A stretch of DNA of 64,000 nt from Castor canadensis (GCF_047511655.1 NC_133401.1:18039501-18103500); one strand, 5' to 3'. Shown: positions 42,387 to 53,770, counted from the stretch's first letter. The notes: generated by a model from the letters alone, not told the origin. Numbers and translations are program-made.

Positions 42387-43223
42387 CCAACCAGACTAAC
42401 AAATTAGTCTGGTTACAGTCTCAGGAAGAGCAAGTTAGCAGTCAAAGGCTTGATATTTACTACCTTTTCCAGGTAGTAGAGCTAATGCTGATCTTGGTCT
42501 ATCACAGAGAAATTCAATCCATAGAAGGCACTTAAACACCTTCTGTGTACAGAGCTTCCTGTGGGCAGGAATCCAGATCCCCTGTGAGTCTATAGATTTT
42601 CCCAAGGGCCCAAATATTCCTTTTCCAAGAATCTGATGATTTTCTGTTTTCATCTGAGAATACTCTCTAAAACAAAACAAAAACCAGCATGATGATCACC
42701 TTATAACCGAGTACTTCCCAGAAGTGCTTACCATCACACTCCTGCCAGAAAGGACTGTTTTAATTGGCACAAAAGAGAAGAGAATCCATTGGGTTTAGCT
42801 TATAATAATGCCTCTGGGCTCAACTAGAAGCCACTGGACAACATGCTATGACAAGAGCTTTGTAGTGTGCAGTTCAAATTGAGAAAACGGATGGAAGGGA
42901 TGAGGTATTACAGGGTCTTAGCTAAAGCCAAAAGGGCCCAGCATGGCAATCAGCAAACTCACTATTTCCAGGACCAGCAGATCCACAAATCAGCCTCCCT
43001 CAGTGAGAGTTTGATTGGAGATGCATGGCTTTGGTTGCTTCATTTGCATTTCGTTGGCAAAGTAATTTTGGCTTCAAAGTTGCACAAGAGCTATAAGCTT
43101 TAGAATCTTATGCCTTGTTTTATTGCCATTGATGCCTTCTGTAGTAGTTTAAAACACAATTTAAATCAATACTGAGGATTCTGGCACAATTTTAATTTTT
43201 TTCTTTTAAAAAGATTCATCATA

Positions 43224-43441
43224 AGCCGGGTGCCAGTGGCTCGTGCCCGTAATCCTAGCCCTTCAGGAGGCAGAGATCAGGAGAATCAAAGTTCAAAGCC
43301 AGCTCAGGCAAATACTTCACAAGACTATCTTGAAAAATCCATCACAAAACAGGACTGGTAGAGTGCCTACCTAGCAAACCTAGCAAACCTAGCAAATGTA
43401 AGGACCTGTGTTCAAGCCCAAGTACTGAAAAAAAAAAAAAA
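43224..43441 (+). mobile_element. Dimeric SINE with triplicated 10-bp motif
   Basis: The ID half carries CCTAGCAAAC-type units three times in a row (about 43370-43398), a small internal expansion. The 'ggctcaagtggtag' box is partly lost. Confidence 0.84.
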
Positions 43442-43769
43442 GTACTCATTCCATGAGTGGTGGGGGGTAGAAAAGTAAAAGAATTATCCTATGGAATGTT
43501 ATGACTTTTTGGGAAAGAAGTCACCACATGGTTCTAGACTGCACAAATAAGCCCACAAGAGGTAAGCAGTATTTGCTGTTGCGGTGTTTGGAGGGAGGGA
43601 GGGAGGGAGCAACCTGAAGGTCCACCTGGTCTACAAAGGTATTTTATTTAATCTGAGATATATGTAAATATATGTCAAGCTGTTTTCAAGTTGAAAACTA
43701 CATATGTGCACCGTCCAAAGAGAAATTTCTGAGCTAATGGAAAAGCTCTGCACTGGCTGCAGGTAGCTG

Positions 43770-43801
43770 GTTTTTTGTTTGTTTGTTTGTTTGTTTGTTT
43801 T
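43770..43801. repeat. (GTTT)n microsatellite
   Basis: Seven or so GTTT units. Confidence 0.9.
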
Positions 43802-44144
43802 GCAGGGAGCTATTGACACTCAGAAATGTATCTAGTGCCACTGAGGAAGTGACTCTCCATCTCATTTAATGCAAGGAGCTACCCACTGGAAACTGCAGAT
43901 CTAGACTTTTCATTAAATTAGGCTTTCTTAGTTCTATTTTAAAATCAGAAATAAAAATAGTCTGTCAACACCGACTCCACATTCCTGCAAAGCAACAGCT
44001 AGCTGGAGTTGAGAAGCTTGGACAGAACATTTGCCACAGTCCCCACCACTCCCCATTCTCTCCCACCTCCTACCTCCCTCATTTATATGCTTTGTAGGCC
44101 CTAAAGGTTGAAAACCCTCATCTTTGCAGTTTTCCTTGACCAAA

Positions 44145-44336
44145 TCCTATTTTTTTTTTTTTTCAGTACTGGGGATTCAACTCAGGACCTCAAACTTGCT
44201 ACTTGTGCTCTACCACTTAAGCCACACCCCCAATCCTTTTGCCTTTGTTTTTCATGTACGGGTCTGGTGCCAGCCTAGGATCAATATCCACCTACTTCTG
44301 CGTCCCAAGTAGCTAGCATGAACTACCACACCCAGC
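44145..44336 (-). mobile_element. Dimeric SINE, reverse
   Basis: 'cagtactggggattcaactcaggacctcaaacttgc' ... 'caagtagctagcatgaactaccacacccagccc'. Confidence 0.83.
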
Positions 44337-44894
44337 CCAAAGCCTCTTAGTTCAGCTCTACCAAATGAAACATTTCCAAATGGGGCCTACAAGGCCATTT
44401 CCAACAGAAAGAACTCTAAACGTAAGAAAGTTGGAGATGGTTTCTCTCCTCTGATGGCATAATCAGCACTTGCATAAAAATCCACTCAATGCTCATCTTA
44501 AGTGGCCTCAGAAGATTTTATTTTACCCAATCTATAAACTCTAGGGTGGCTGGGCCTCACCTTATGTGTCTGTTCTTCTAAAAAACATCTTGCCTGCATA
44601 GAACTGCGATCACAGCAACTGTGTCCTTTTCATTGAGGAATGACAGGATTCCACTGGACCACTTCTTTTCTTCTCTGAAAAGCTCCAACCTGTTCTGCCA
44701 GCTTTTTCCCTCAAAGAGTACCTCTTCCTTTCCTTTCTCTGTGTCCATGTTATCAAGGAGAGTGTGATGAACTCTGAGAAAACCTTGTTTGGCTCTGGGA
44801 GCAGGAGAGACTTGCAGTTTTCATCCTACCTATTCAATTTCTTTGCTTATATTCCCAATCACACTATCATTGTAAACTACAGACACAGTTTTTG

Positions 44895-45235
44895 TCTTTG
44901 GTAACACTGGGGTTTGAACTCAGGGTCTCACACTACCACTTGAGCCACTCCTCCAGTCCTTTGTGTTGAGCAAATTCAAGATAGGGTCTCTCAAACTATT
45001 TGCTGGGCTCACTTCAAACTGAGATCTTCCTGAGCTCTGCCTCCTGAGTAGCTAGGATTTCAGATACTTGTTTTTACAAATTGGATTCTTCACTAACATT
45101 TTTTTGTGTGTGTGTGGTACCGAGACTTGCACTCAGGGCCTACACACCTTCAGCCACTCCACCAGCCCTTTTTTGTGATGGTGGAGTAGCTAGGACTATA
45201 GGCATGAGTCAGCAGTGCCTGGCTTCACCAATATT
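44895..45235 (-). mobile_element. Two reverse SINEs, the second truncated
   Basis: 44895-45066 dimer lacking part of the ID half; 45107-45235 ('ggtaccgagacttgcactcagggcc...ggcatgagtcagcagtgcctggc') with a deletion in the middle. Confidence 0.78.
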
Positions 45236-45247
45236 TTTAAAAACTGG

Positions 45248-45345
45248 AAAGGGCTGGAAGCATGGCTCAAGTGGTCAAGAACCTATCTAGAAAGCACAAG
45301 GCCAAGTTCAAACTCCAGTACTGTCAAAAGCAAAGCCCAGTACTG
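45248..45345 (+). mobile_element. ID-like SINE
   Basis: 'ggctggaagcatggctcaagtggtcaagaacctatctagaaagc'. Confidence 0.83.
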
Positions 45346-45418
45346 CCAAAAACACATACCTACATACATGTATATTTCACATACAATATGTACTATACAT
45401 ATTAAAATTGGAAAGGTT

Positions 45419-45672
45419 TTTGCCAGGTTCAGTGGTACACATCTGTAGTCCTAGCACTCAAGAGTCTGAGACAAGAGGATTAAGACTTTAAGGCTGGGCT
45501 GGCAGAGTGGCTCAAGTGGTAGGGTACTTGCCTAGCAAGCATGAGGTCCTGAATTCAAACCCCAGTACCACCAAAGGAAAGAAAAAAAAAAAAAGCCCAT
45601 TTAAAAAAATAAGAGTTCAAGGTCAGTCTGGGCTATATAGCAAGACCCTGTCTCACAAAACAAAACAAAATC
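45419..45672 (+). mobile_element. B1-like SINE split by an ID-like SINE
   Basis: The B1 part starts 'gccaggttcagtggtacacatctgtagtccta' and resumes at about 45610 ('gttcaaggtcagtctgggctatatagcaag'). The ID unit 45493-45605 lies between. Confidence 0.82.
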
Positions 45673-45868
45673 AACAGTAACAAAAAAGAAGGGGTTTTTC
45701 CTACATATGTGGGTTTCTAGCTTCTTTGAAAATTGTTAGATTTAATATTCCCTAACATTTAACAAGAGCACAGAGATAAGTAACAACTGTTATCTCTAAC
45801 AGGGCTCATGGCTCCACTTCCCAGTCCTCACTTATCTTTCTACTTAAGTCCTTATAATAATCAGCATT

Positions 45869-46108
45869 AAGGGCCAGGCATGGTGAGGCATGCTTGTAAT
45901 CTCAGCTATGAAGGAGGCAGAGGTATAAGGACCACAGTCTGAGGCCAGCCCCAGACCAAAAAAAGAAAAAGAGTCAAGACCCTACCTAAAAAATAAACTA
46001 AAGCAAAAAGGGCTGATGGAGTGGCTCAAGTGGTAAAGCACTGCCTAGCAAGCATGAGATCCTGAGATGAAACCCCAGTACCACCACCTCCAAAAAAAAA
46101 AAAAAATC
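45869..46108 (+). mobile_element. Dimeric SINE
   Basis: 'gggccaggcatggtgaggcatgcttgtaatc' ... 'gctgatggagtggctcaagtggtaaagcactgcc'. Confidence 0.86.
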
Positions 46109-46129
46109 ATTGTAATTGCAATGATAGCA

Positions 46130-46345
46130 GTGAACATTTATTGAGGCTTTATTATATGTCAAGTACTACTGTAATCACTTATAGATCATCTTATTTAGGT
46201 CCCATAACACCTCCTATTAACTTTATCTCATGGGAGAGGTAAATAAAGCCCAGAGAAGCTAAGTAGCTTGAGCAGAATAAGAGTTAGGATCCAGCCCTGA
46301 ATAGTCTGATTTCAAAGCCCTAACACTTAGCCACTCAATTCCACC
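46130..46345 (-). repeat. MIR SINE, nearly full length
   Basis: 'gaacatttattgaggctttattatatgtcaagtac', 'taaataaagcccagagaagctaagtagcttg' and 'ggatccagccctgaatagtctg' in reverse MIR order. Confidence 0.8.
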
Positions 46346-46725
46346 TTACACACTTGAGAAGGGGACGCCTGCTTGACACTGCACCTACATTTTTAAGTGG
46401 AACAATCAGGGAGCTCCCTTCTTTAGCCATGTGACTAATATGTAATTCTAACCAGATGGCTAATTCATTTTCTCGGGTCACTCATTCAAAGATTTGACTG
46501 CATGCTTTCACATAGGAAGCAGAAGGATACTTACAGTTAACAAAAAGAAGAAAGGAGAAACCCAAGTTTCCTACTCTCTTAAAGCAGACCCTAGCAGAAA
46601 ATGAAAATTAGCATAAAATCTAGTATAGAGATTTTCATAGTAAGGTGGATGCAGGGGACTCCAAAGGGCTCTCAAGAGTTTTTCAGGGAGTCAGGGAATT
46701 CAAAACCATTTTCAGGATACTATTG

Positions 46726-46945
46726 TTAGGCACTTGGTAACTCACGCTTGTAATCCTAATTACTTGGGAGGCTGAGATCAGAAGGATTGAGGTTTGAGGC
46801 CAGCCTTGGTAAAGAGTTCAGGAGACCCCCTCAATCTCCGAAATAACCATAGCAAAATGGACTGGAGGTGTGGCTCAAGTAGTAGAGCACTGCCTTGCAA
46901 GTGCAAAGTCCTGAGTTCAAAAACCAGTCCCATGTAAAAAAAAAA
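46726..46945 (+). mobile_element. Dimeric SINE
   Basis: 'gttaggcacttggtaactcacgcttgtaatcctaattacttggg' ... 'ggactggaggtgtggctcaagtagtagagc'. Confidence 0.84.
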
Positions 46946-47079
46946 TTTCATGATACTATTTGGAATTTATCTGCTTTTTTCATTCACACTCAAGTTTCCC
47001 AGAGCTATGAGACATGTGATATCTCGAAAGGCTGACTGCAAAAGAAGATATTAGAATCCAGATGACAGCAAAAAAGTAA

Positions 47080-47820
47080 ATCAAGCCAGGGGCTCATACC
47101 TATAATCCTAGATACTTGGGAGGCTGATTTCAGGAGGGTCACAATTCCAGGCAAGACTGGGCAAAAAAGCTTGAGACCTCATCTCAGCAGAAAAAGCTGG
47201 GCATAGTAGTAGTGTGTGTCTGTCATCTCAGCTACAGCAGGAAGCATAAGACAGGAGGACTGAAGTCCAGGATGGCCCAGGTAAAAAGCAAGACCCAACC
47301 TCAAAAATAACCAGAGCAAAAAGGGATAGAGATGTGACTCAAGATGTAGAACACCTGCCCTAAGCATGAAATCCTGAATTCAAATCCTAGTACCACCAAA
47401 AATAATGTACATCAGCTGTGTGTGGTGGTACACATCCATAATTTTAGCTACTCAGGAACCAGAGGTAGAAGGATCATGGTCCAAAGGCCAGCCTAGGCAA
47501 AAAGTAGATCTTATCTGAACTACAAACAAAAAGCAAAAAGGCCGGGGGTGTGGCTCAAATGGTAGAGCACCTACCTAGCAAGCACAGGACCTAAGTTCAA
47601 ACCCCGTTCCCATTTAAAAAAAAAAAAAAATGTGCAGGGCGCCAGTGGCTCACACCTGTGATTCTAGCTACTCAGAAAGCAGAGATCAGCAGGATCATGG
47701 TTTAAAGCCAGCCCACAAATAGTCTGAGAGACCCTATTGCAAAAAAACTTCACAAAGGGCTGGTGGAGTGGCTCAAGGTGTAGGCCCTAAGTTTGAATCT
47801 CAGTAGCTCAAAAAAACGTA
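47080..47820 (+). mobile_element. Run of four consecutive plus-strand SINEs
   Basis: 47085-47185 (B1 unit, truncated), 47196-47400 (dimer), 47405-47620 (dimer) and 47633-47815 (dimer), each with its own A-rich tail. Confidence 0.84.
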
Positions 47821-47907
47821 GATCAATGCCATTCTTCTCAGTAATTTTTTCTGAAATACAATTTTAAATATACATATGTTGAAAATGCTCATATGTAATG
47901 AGATTAT

Positions 47908-48215
47908 TGCTAGGGCTGGGGGCATGGCTCAAGTGGTAGAGTGCCTGCCTAGCAAGCACAAGCATTTGAGTTCAAATGTCAGGACCACTAAAAAAAAAGT
48001 AGCAAATGAGATTAATGCTGTTTTATTTTTGCAGTGCTGGGGATTGGATCCAGAGCCTCTTGCATGGTAGACAAGCTCTCTATCACTTAGGTACACACCA
48101 GCCCTAGTCTGCCATTTTAAGATCAATGAATAGAACTGAAGCTGTAGCTCAGCACTACATCTCCAGCATGACCCAGGGCCCTAGGTTTGAGCCCCAGAAC
48201 GACAAATAAACAACT
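47908..48215. mobile_element. Three ID-like SINE units (+, -, +)
   Basis: 47908-47998 plus ('gggctgggggcatggctcaagtggtagagtgcctgcc'); 48022-48105 minus ('gcagtgctggggattggatccagagcc'); 48130-48210 plus, diverged ('gaagctgtagctcagcactac'). Confidence 0.78.
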
Positions 48216-48261
48216 AAAATCAGTTAATAGCGATTTTGAAATTTTATTAAACTTTTTTTAT

Positions 48262-48560
48262 TTTTGGTAGTACTGGGGTTTGAACTCAGGGCCTATGCAT
48301 TTGCTAGGCAGGTGCTCTACCACTTGAGCCATACCCCCAACCCTTTTTGCCTTAGTTATTTTTTTGAACAGGGGCTCACATTTATTCCTGCTTCCCTCCA
48401 AGCTAGGATGACAGGTGAGAACCACCATGCCTACCTTTTTATTTTAATTAGTTGAGATGGGGGTCTTGCTAACATTCCCCCACAACAGTACTGGCCACAA
48501 ACTTGATCCTCTGGATCTCTGACTCCCAAACAGGTGGGATTACAGGCATAAACAACCATA
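48262..48560 (-). mobile_element. ID plus two B1-like segments, reverse
   Basis: 'ggtagtactggggtttgaactcagggcc...ggtgctctaccacttgagcc', then two B1-like parts. Same composite structure as 36343-36661. Confidence 0.82.
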
Positions 48561-48744
48561 CTTTTCAATCAGTTTATTTAACAGATATAGTTTACCTAAA
48601 TGAAATTTCTCAAGAATCCTCAATAATTTTAAAGTGTGAAGGAATATTAAGATCAAAAGTTTGAGAACTATTGTTCTAAAGAGAAAAAATCCTGTGTACA
48701 CACATGTAACCAGGTAAGTGTACCTCTAACAGAAAGCAATCCTA

Positions 48745-49135
48745 GGGGTGGAAATGTAGGTCAGTGGTAAATTGCTTGCCTGGCATGTACAAAGAGCTAA
48801 CCTTGACCTTGATCCCAGCACTGAAAAAAAAAAAATCAAATAAAAAATCCCAAACTAGTAGCTGACATACTTATTTTCCAATGTCCCCACACTGGCTTAC
48901 TCAATTCTTTTTTTCTTTTAGTGCTGGGGACTGAGCTCAGGCCCTTGCACTTGCTAGGCAAGCACCCTACCACTGAGTGAAATCCCCAACCCCTCAATCT
49001 TTAACTTATTAAATTAACTGCCAGCAGCATTTAAAAATCAGGTTTTTGGGCTTGCATAAGCTCAGCGGTAGAGTGCTTGCCTAGCATGCGCAAAGCCGAG
49101 TTTGATCCCAGCACTAAAAAAGAACAGGAAAAAAA
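48745..49135. mobile_element. Three more ID-like units (+, -, +)
   Basis: 48745-48835 plus ('ggggtggaaatgtaggtcagtggtaaattgcttgcctgg', 'gatcccagcactg'), 48918-48995 minus ('agtgctggggactgagctcagg') and 49043-49120 plus ('gcttgcataagctcagcggtagagtgc'). These are the 'gatcccagcac' ID type. Confidence 0.8.
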
Positions 49136-49202
49136 AAATCAGGTTGAGAACTTTAGGAGACTAAAGATTATTTTCCTCTTCTCAAAAAAAAAAAAAAAAA
49201 AT

Positions 49203-49425
49203 CAGGCTGGGCACCAGTAGCTATTCAGAAGGCAGAGAGATCAGCAGATTCACAATTCAAGGTCAGCCCACACAATAAAAGTGAGACCCTATCTCAAATA
49301 TACACTATACAACAAAGAAGGGCTGGTGAAGTGGCTCAAGTGGTAGAGCACCTGCCTAGCAAGCGTGAGGCCCTGAGTTCAAACTCCAGTACTTCAGGGA
49401 GTTTAAAAAAAAAAAAAAAAAGAAG
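49203..49425 (+). mobile_element. Dimeric SINE
   Basis: 'aggctgggcaccagtagctattcagaaggcagag' (internal deletion of the 'cctgtaatcc' part) ... 'gggctggtgaagtggctcaagtggtagagcacctgcc'. Confidence 0.86.
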
Positions 49426-51062
49426 AGGAGGCAGTTTGTTAAAAATAAATTCAAAAGTTCTGGTGGCAACACTGGCCTGGTCTTTCCACTTGGCTTATGT
49501 CCATCAGCTGGCATCACTTACACACAGCATGCAATCTGGTTTGCCACAATCCTCATTACTATGGTTCTTGCCCTACCCGTCCTTGTAAGAATCTGAGTTG
49601 CTACCTTGAGCCAGGAGGAGACAAGAAACTTTTTTGCAATAAACGTAAATGCCTGCATTCCTCCAAAGAAGCAAGCATGCAATGGTATGTCAACTCTTCT
49701 TTTTATCTTTTTTTCCCAAAGAACAACTTGGGTCTCACCACTTGTAGGCTCAAAATAGTTACAAACTGTTCTGACGGGAGGTGGAAAAAAGGGGCAGGGG
49801 AGGAGGGGTCTGTGTGACAAAAGAGGTGTCTTTGGGCAAAGGGAGGAAACTCACCAGAAGAGCAAGTCTCCAGGGAACAGGTGGGCCCAGTTTAGACCCC
49901 GCTGGGAGGGGATTCAGGTGACAATCTGACTATTTCGTCCTGGAACACTGGGTGGCCATTTCACGCATCCAATTTCTCTTGCCCTGAAAGCAGGGAGTGG
50001 AAAGGAAGGGGCAGTCAGAACTTGGGTTCCAAAAGAAATAAGGAAGTAAGTGTGAAATTGGGAGAGGTAAGGTTGGTTTTTTTTTTGTTTTGGTTTTTTT
50101 TGGTGGGGGCTGGGGGGAGAAAAAGGAACACTAAACCGGGGGAAAAGCCTTTGTGGGTAAGAGAAACTTTTTTCTTTCCTTTTCCCTCCACTACCCCTGA
50201 AAGGGACGAAGGGCGTTTTGCAAGGAAATAAAATTGGAATTAGTGATGAAAAGGTTAATTTTGTTGGAAAACTGGGGAGAGGGAGGATTGAAGAAATAAA
50301 CATTAAGAGAAACTGAAAGAACTAAGTTGGTTTGTTGTACGTGGAAAAATATTCCAAAAAGGGACTCTAGGTGGAAAGAAAAAATTTTTGCTAGAAAGTG
50401 ATTTTGAAGGGAGGGGGGGAAAATCCTCAGTGGATTCTTCTTCTTAAAAGCAGAAGAAGCAGCGTAAAATCAAGGAAAATAAGAGAGATTTTTGTTTGCG
50501 CTGGAAGATCCTCTAAAGAGACAAACTCGGGTCCCCGAAATAGTCGGGGGCTATGGAGGAGGAAGGGGGGTAGGTTAGCAGAAGGGGATGGCGAATGCAA
50601 GGCCGAGATGCAGAAGGTGCGGAGGTCGGGTAGAGCCCCGGCGCGGCGCGAGCTGCGGGGCTGAGAGGGGGCAGTTGGGGCCTGGGAGGGCGGGGTAGGA
50701 AAGAAAAGGGGGTGCAGCGGGTCAGGGGCCTCTAAGGAGTCTTCTCCAAGGGAGGAAAGGCCTGCGGGGGTGCAGCGGGGCCTGGTGCTGTTGGGGTGCA
50801 GAAAGTGCGTGCGTGACGCAGGGTGAGGAGCGTCCCTCAAAAGGGGCCCCCTAAAAAAGAAACATAGAAACGAATCAGAGTGTAAAAGGGGGAGAAGGGG
50901 TTGAAATTACAGGAAGGGATGGGGAAATGGGGGGTAGGGAAAAAGGGCAGGGGGCAAGGGCAGCAGCAACCGGGTTTTACCCGCCCCCGGGGGCTCGCGC
51001 GCCGGGCCTCGCACCCGGTGCCTCGCGGGCCTCCCAGCGGCCGCCCGCCAGCCCCACGCCGT

Positions 51063-51178
51063 CTGCCTGCCCGCCTGCCTGCCTGGCGCGCACGCGCAGG
51101 ACGTCCCGCCTGGCCCCAAGGGCGCGCGCCTTGACCGCAGCTCGTGCGCCCCTGCGTGCGTGCGTGCGTGCGTGCGTG
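51063..51178. repeat. (CTGC)n-like and (TGCG)n microsatellites in the CpG island
   Basis: CTGCCTGC units at about 51063-51085 and TGCG repeats at 51153-51178. Confidence 0.9.
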
Positions 51179-51289
51179 GAGCTGGCACCGCCCAGAGCAG
51201 CCTCGCGCTGCCTGGGCCCCCAGCGCGTGCTGAGCCTAGGAGGCTCTGTGCAGGGGCGGGGCCTCGAGAGGGCGGGGCCTGCTGCTGTC

Positions 51290-51417
51290 ATGCGACTCCG
51301 GGCAGGCGGGAAAGGAGGCGGTTGGTCGCCATTTTAGGAGGTGGGCGGTTGCGGGCAGGAGAATGAAGAGACGAAGCTGAGGCAAGGGCGCCAGGGACTG
51401 GGGCGGGGAGCCTCGTG
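51290..51417 (+). other. Candidate noncoding first exon ending at a GTGAGG donor
   Basis: After the YY1-like GCCATTTT, the sequence runs to CTCGTG|GTGAGG with the donor at 51418-51419. There is no ATG-led reading frame of note. If this is BICRA exon 1, the rest of the window lies in its first intron. Start site not readable from sequence. Confidence 0.35.
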
Positions 51418-51689
51418 GTGAGGCGCTCGGCCATTGTTTCAGGAGCACGGCGTTAGAATGCAGAGCCTGGGCCGCGGGCCACAGTCCACTTCCGCACCCA
51501 GGCACCGAATCTCCCTCCCAAATAGTCGGGAATTCAGCCTTAGGCGTTGGACCCTGCGATCTGTAGCAGGTTCCTGGCTGTGGGAGTGGGAACCAGCGTG
51601 GGCCTTTAACGTGTCTTACTGGGGTGATGGAAATAGCTTAAATAAAACTAGTCCTGAGCTCAATGCCAGTTCACAAAGAGAAGCAGGGT

Positions 51690-51985
51690 TTTGGAGGAAC
51701 CTCAGTAAAGGTTTATTAATTTTGCCAAGCAGTTAAGGATTGCATGAGTTGCTGCCTCAAAAGCTATAGTCCCACTCCCAATAGGTGTGGATGGGTTTTT
51801 AAGGGAAAGCCCAGGATTTGGGGCTTCCTGGTGCCTTAGTGGAGGTATGAGTTTCAACCAGATGATGGCTGTAGGTCTGCTTATTCCCCAGTACACTGGT
51901 ATTAGTCTCTGGAGTTGTGTGTCTTGCTGTCCTGAGTGATCTTTCACGCCTGTGATGACCTTGTCTGGAGCTGAAAAGATACTCT
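51690..51985 (-). mobile_element. Probable endogenous-retroviral LTR end
   Basis: On the minus strand: a TATA-like TTAAAAACCC, then GGGAGTGGGAC, a TTTTGAGGCAGC motif and AATAAA (plus-strand TTTATT at about 51713) within AATTAATAAACCTTTAC. This U3-R-poly(A) layout resembles mammalian ERV LTRs. Split from sequence further right by a SINE. Confidence 0.45.
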
Positions 51986-52206
51986 TTTTTTTTTTGGTGG
52001 GACTGGGATTTGAACTGAGGGCTTTGCACTTGCAAAGCAGACGCTCTGCTGCTTGAGCCACAACTCCAGTTCATTTTGCTCTGGTTATTTTGAAGACTGG
52101 TGGGGGTCTCCTGAACTATTTGCCCCAGCTGGCCTCAAACCTTGATCCTCCTGATCTCTGCCTCCTGCGTAGCTAGGATTACATGTGTGAGCCACCCGTA
52201 CCTGGC
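51984..52206 (-). mobile_element. Dimeric SINE, reverse
   Basis: 'ggtgggactgggatttgaactgagggc' ... 'gcgtagctaggattacatgtgtgagccacc'. Confidence 0.87.
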
Positions 52207-52960
52207 TTGCCTTTCCTTTCTATGGAAAAGGGGAACTGCGGTTGTCTGGTTGCTTCCTGCTGAAGTTGGGTGACGTTTGCTGGTTGGTTGATGGAAGGCA
52301 TGTACTGTCTTTGCGTCATCTTGGTGGGTCTCACGTGCCCCAAGTGGTTTTGGGTAGGTAGGGTATGTAGCAAAATGCTCAGCACCTGGTCCTATAATCA
52401 ACACAGTGTCACACCTAAATGGAAGGTAGCTAAGAGAATAGATGTGACACCATTTGGGATTCAGGAAACAAACTGGAAAGCTGCTCTTGTCAATCGAGTA
52501 CCAATGCCATCTGAAATGATGTGTGCTGCTCCTATGTTTGTCGTAACCAAGTAGTTTCTTGTTTCCATATAAATAGAAACCCTTGGCCAAAGGTACAAGT
52601 TTACCTTTTGCATAAAGGTGTCTGGTGGATGGGCTTGCTTTGGTGTCAGGTAACCATGCATAAGAACCCTATCTTCAGCCTCTAGGGTTTAGTTACTTTT
52701 GGAAGGGTTGGCACAAACAACTTCAGTTTGATTTTTACAATTGCCCCACCCCCTCTTCAGTAGCTGAAGAATCTTCCCTGAAGGTTTGGTTGTCACTTGT
52801 TTCCAGGATGAGATTTGTCCTGATTGGTCTGATGTGGTCCCGTATTGCAGGGAAAGTAACAGACAGCTGGGAATCAGTGTCATTAAGACCCTTTTGGCCA
52901 TATTAAGCAACTAAGAGGCTTAGGAGTGGCTCTTAGGGTGAGCCTCCCTTGAGTCTGTTT
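52207..52960 (-). other. Unidentified minus-strand segment with coding-like fragments
   Basis: Three overlapping broken frames on the minus strand (about 52910-52689, 52661-52461, 52590-52207) look denser than chance. The first begins with a hydrophobic, signal-peptide-like stretch followed by N-glycosylation-like motifs. With the LTR-like end just downstream, an old retroviral internal region is possible. The frames are interrupted; no protein can be made from this copy as it stands. Could also be unrelated unique DNA. Confidence 0.35.
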
Positions 52961-53406
52961 TCAAATTTAAATTTATCCTATAGGCGATATTCTAGCATCT
53001 CAAAATACTGTTTTTGTTAGAAGGTGTATTTTTGCAGAGTATCAACAGACAACCAAGTTTTATAAGGAAAATACATAACAAAACCAACAAGAGCAAGTAT
53101 GTAAAAAAAAAAAAACTAAACTAATTTGTTCAACAAATAAGTACTTGCTAGAGTCTTTTGCCATGAGTCTGACTGCACAGGATCCAGAGAGGGAGCAAAG
53201 CGTAGACAGCAAAAAGACTTTAGAACAGCCATAATCGGAATTTTGAAGAAAGTTTAGCAATGGACAAAATAATCCAGTTACCTCTGTTGCACACAGAATT
53301 TTAGGACAATATGATTGGCAGCATTATGTCAGTACCTTCAAGGATTTTTTTAATATCTTCTTAAAGATACATACACATTTTTAGTGTAAACAATGTCGTA
53401 AGAGAT

Positions 53407-53692
53407 GGGTGCTGGGGGCTCACACCTGTAATCCTAGCTATTCAGGAGACAGAGATCAGGAAGGTTGTGGTTGGAGGCCAGCCCAGGGAAATAGTTCATG
53501 AGACCCTGTCTCAAAACAACCTTTCACAAAAAGGGGCTCATGGAGTGGCTCAAGGTGTAGGCCCTGAGTTCAAACCCTGGTACTGCAAAAAAAAAAATGA
53601 ACATAAGGAGGGCTGGTGGAGTGGCTCAAGTGGTAGAGTGCCTGCCTAGCAAGCATGAGGCCCTGAGTTCAAATCCCCAGTCCCACACAAAA
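53407..53692 (+). mobile_element. Dimeric SINE followed by an ID-like unit
   Basis: 53407-53598 ('gatgggtgctgggggctcacacctgtaatcc') and 53608-53692 ('gggctggtggagtggctcaagtggtagagtgcctgcc'). Confidence 0.87.
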
Positions 53693-53699
53693 AAGACAT

Positions 53700-53770
53700 A
53701 AAATATATATACATGTATGTATATATATGTATATATAGTATGTATGTATATATGTATGAATATTCATATA
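53700..53770. repeat. AT-rich (TATATG)n simple repeat
   Basis: Alternating TATA/TATG units directly after the ID SINE tail. Confidence 0.88.

Larger units (their letters stand above)
50900..51480 (+). promoter_or_regulatory. CpG island, candidate BICRA (GLTSCR1) promoter
   Basis: Very CpG-dense, TATA-less. Seen: two Sp1-type GGGCGGGGC boxes (51254-51262, 51270-51278), an E2F-type GCGGGAAA (51306-51313), two GGCGGTTG boxes 27 bp apart (51317-51324, 51344-51351; reverse complement CAACCGCC fits the MYB core YAACNG), and a YY1-like GCCATTTT (51328-51335). The island identity rests on human gene order (NAPA, ZNF541, BICRA) and is inference; it could instead be a ZNF541 or bidirectional promoter. 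Confidence 0.6.

Noticed and set aside
42867-43103. 78-codon frame in otherwise unique DNA
   Set aside because: No family resemblance, no splice or promoter context; length is within chance expectation.
50901-51337. Reading frames in the 51-kb CpG island on both strands
   Set aside because: Arg/Pro/Ala-rich frames typical of CpG-island composition, overlapping one another; no conserved domain or splice context.
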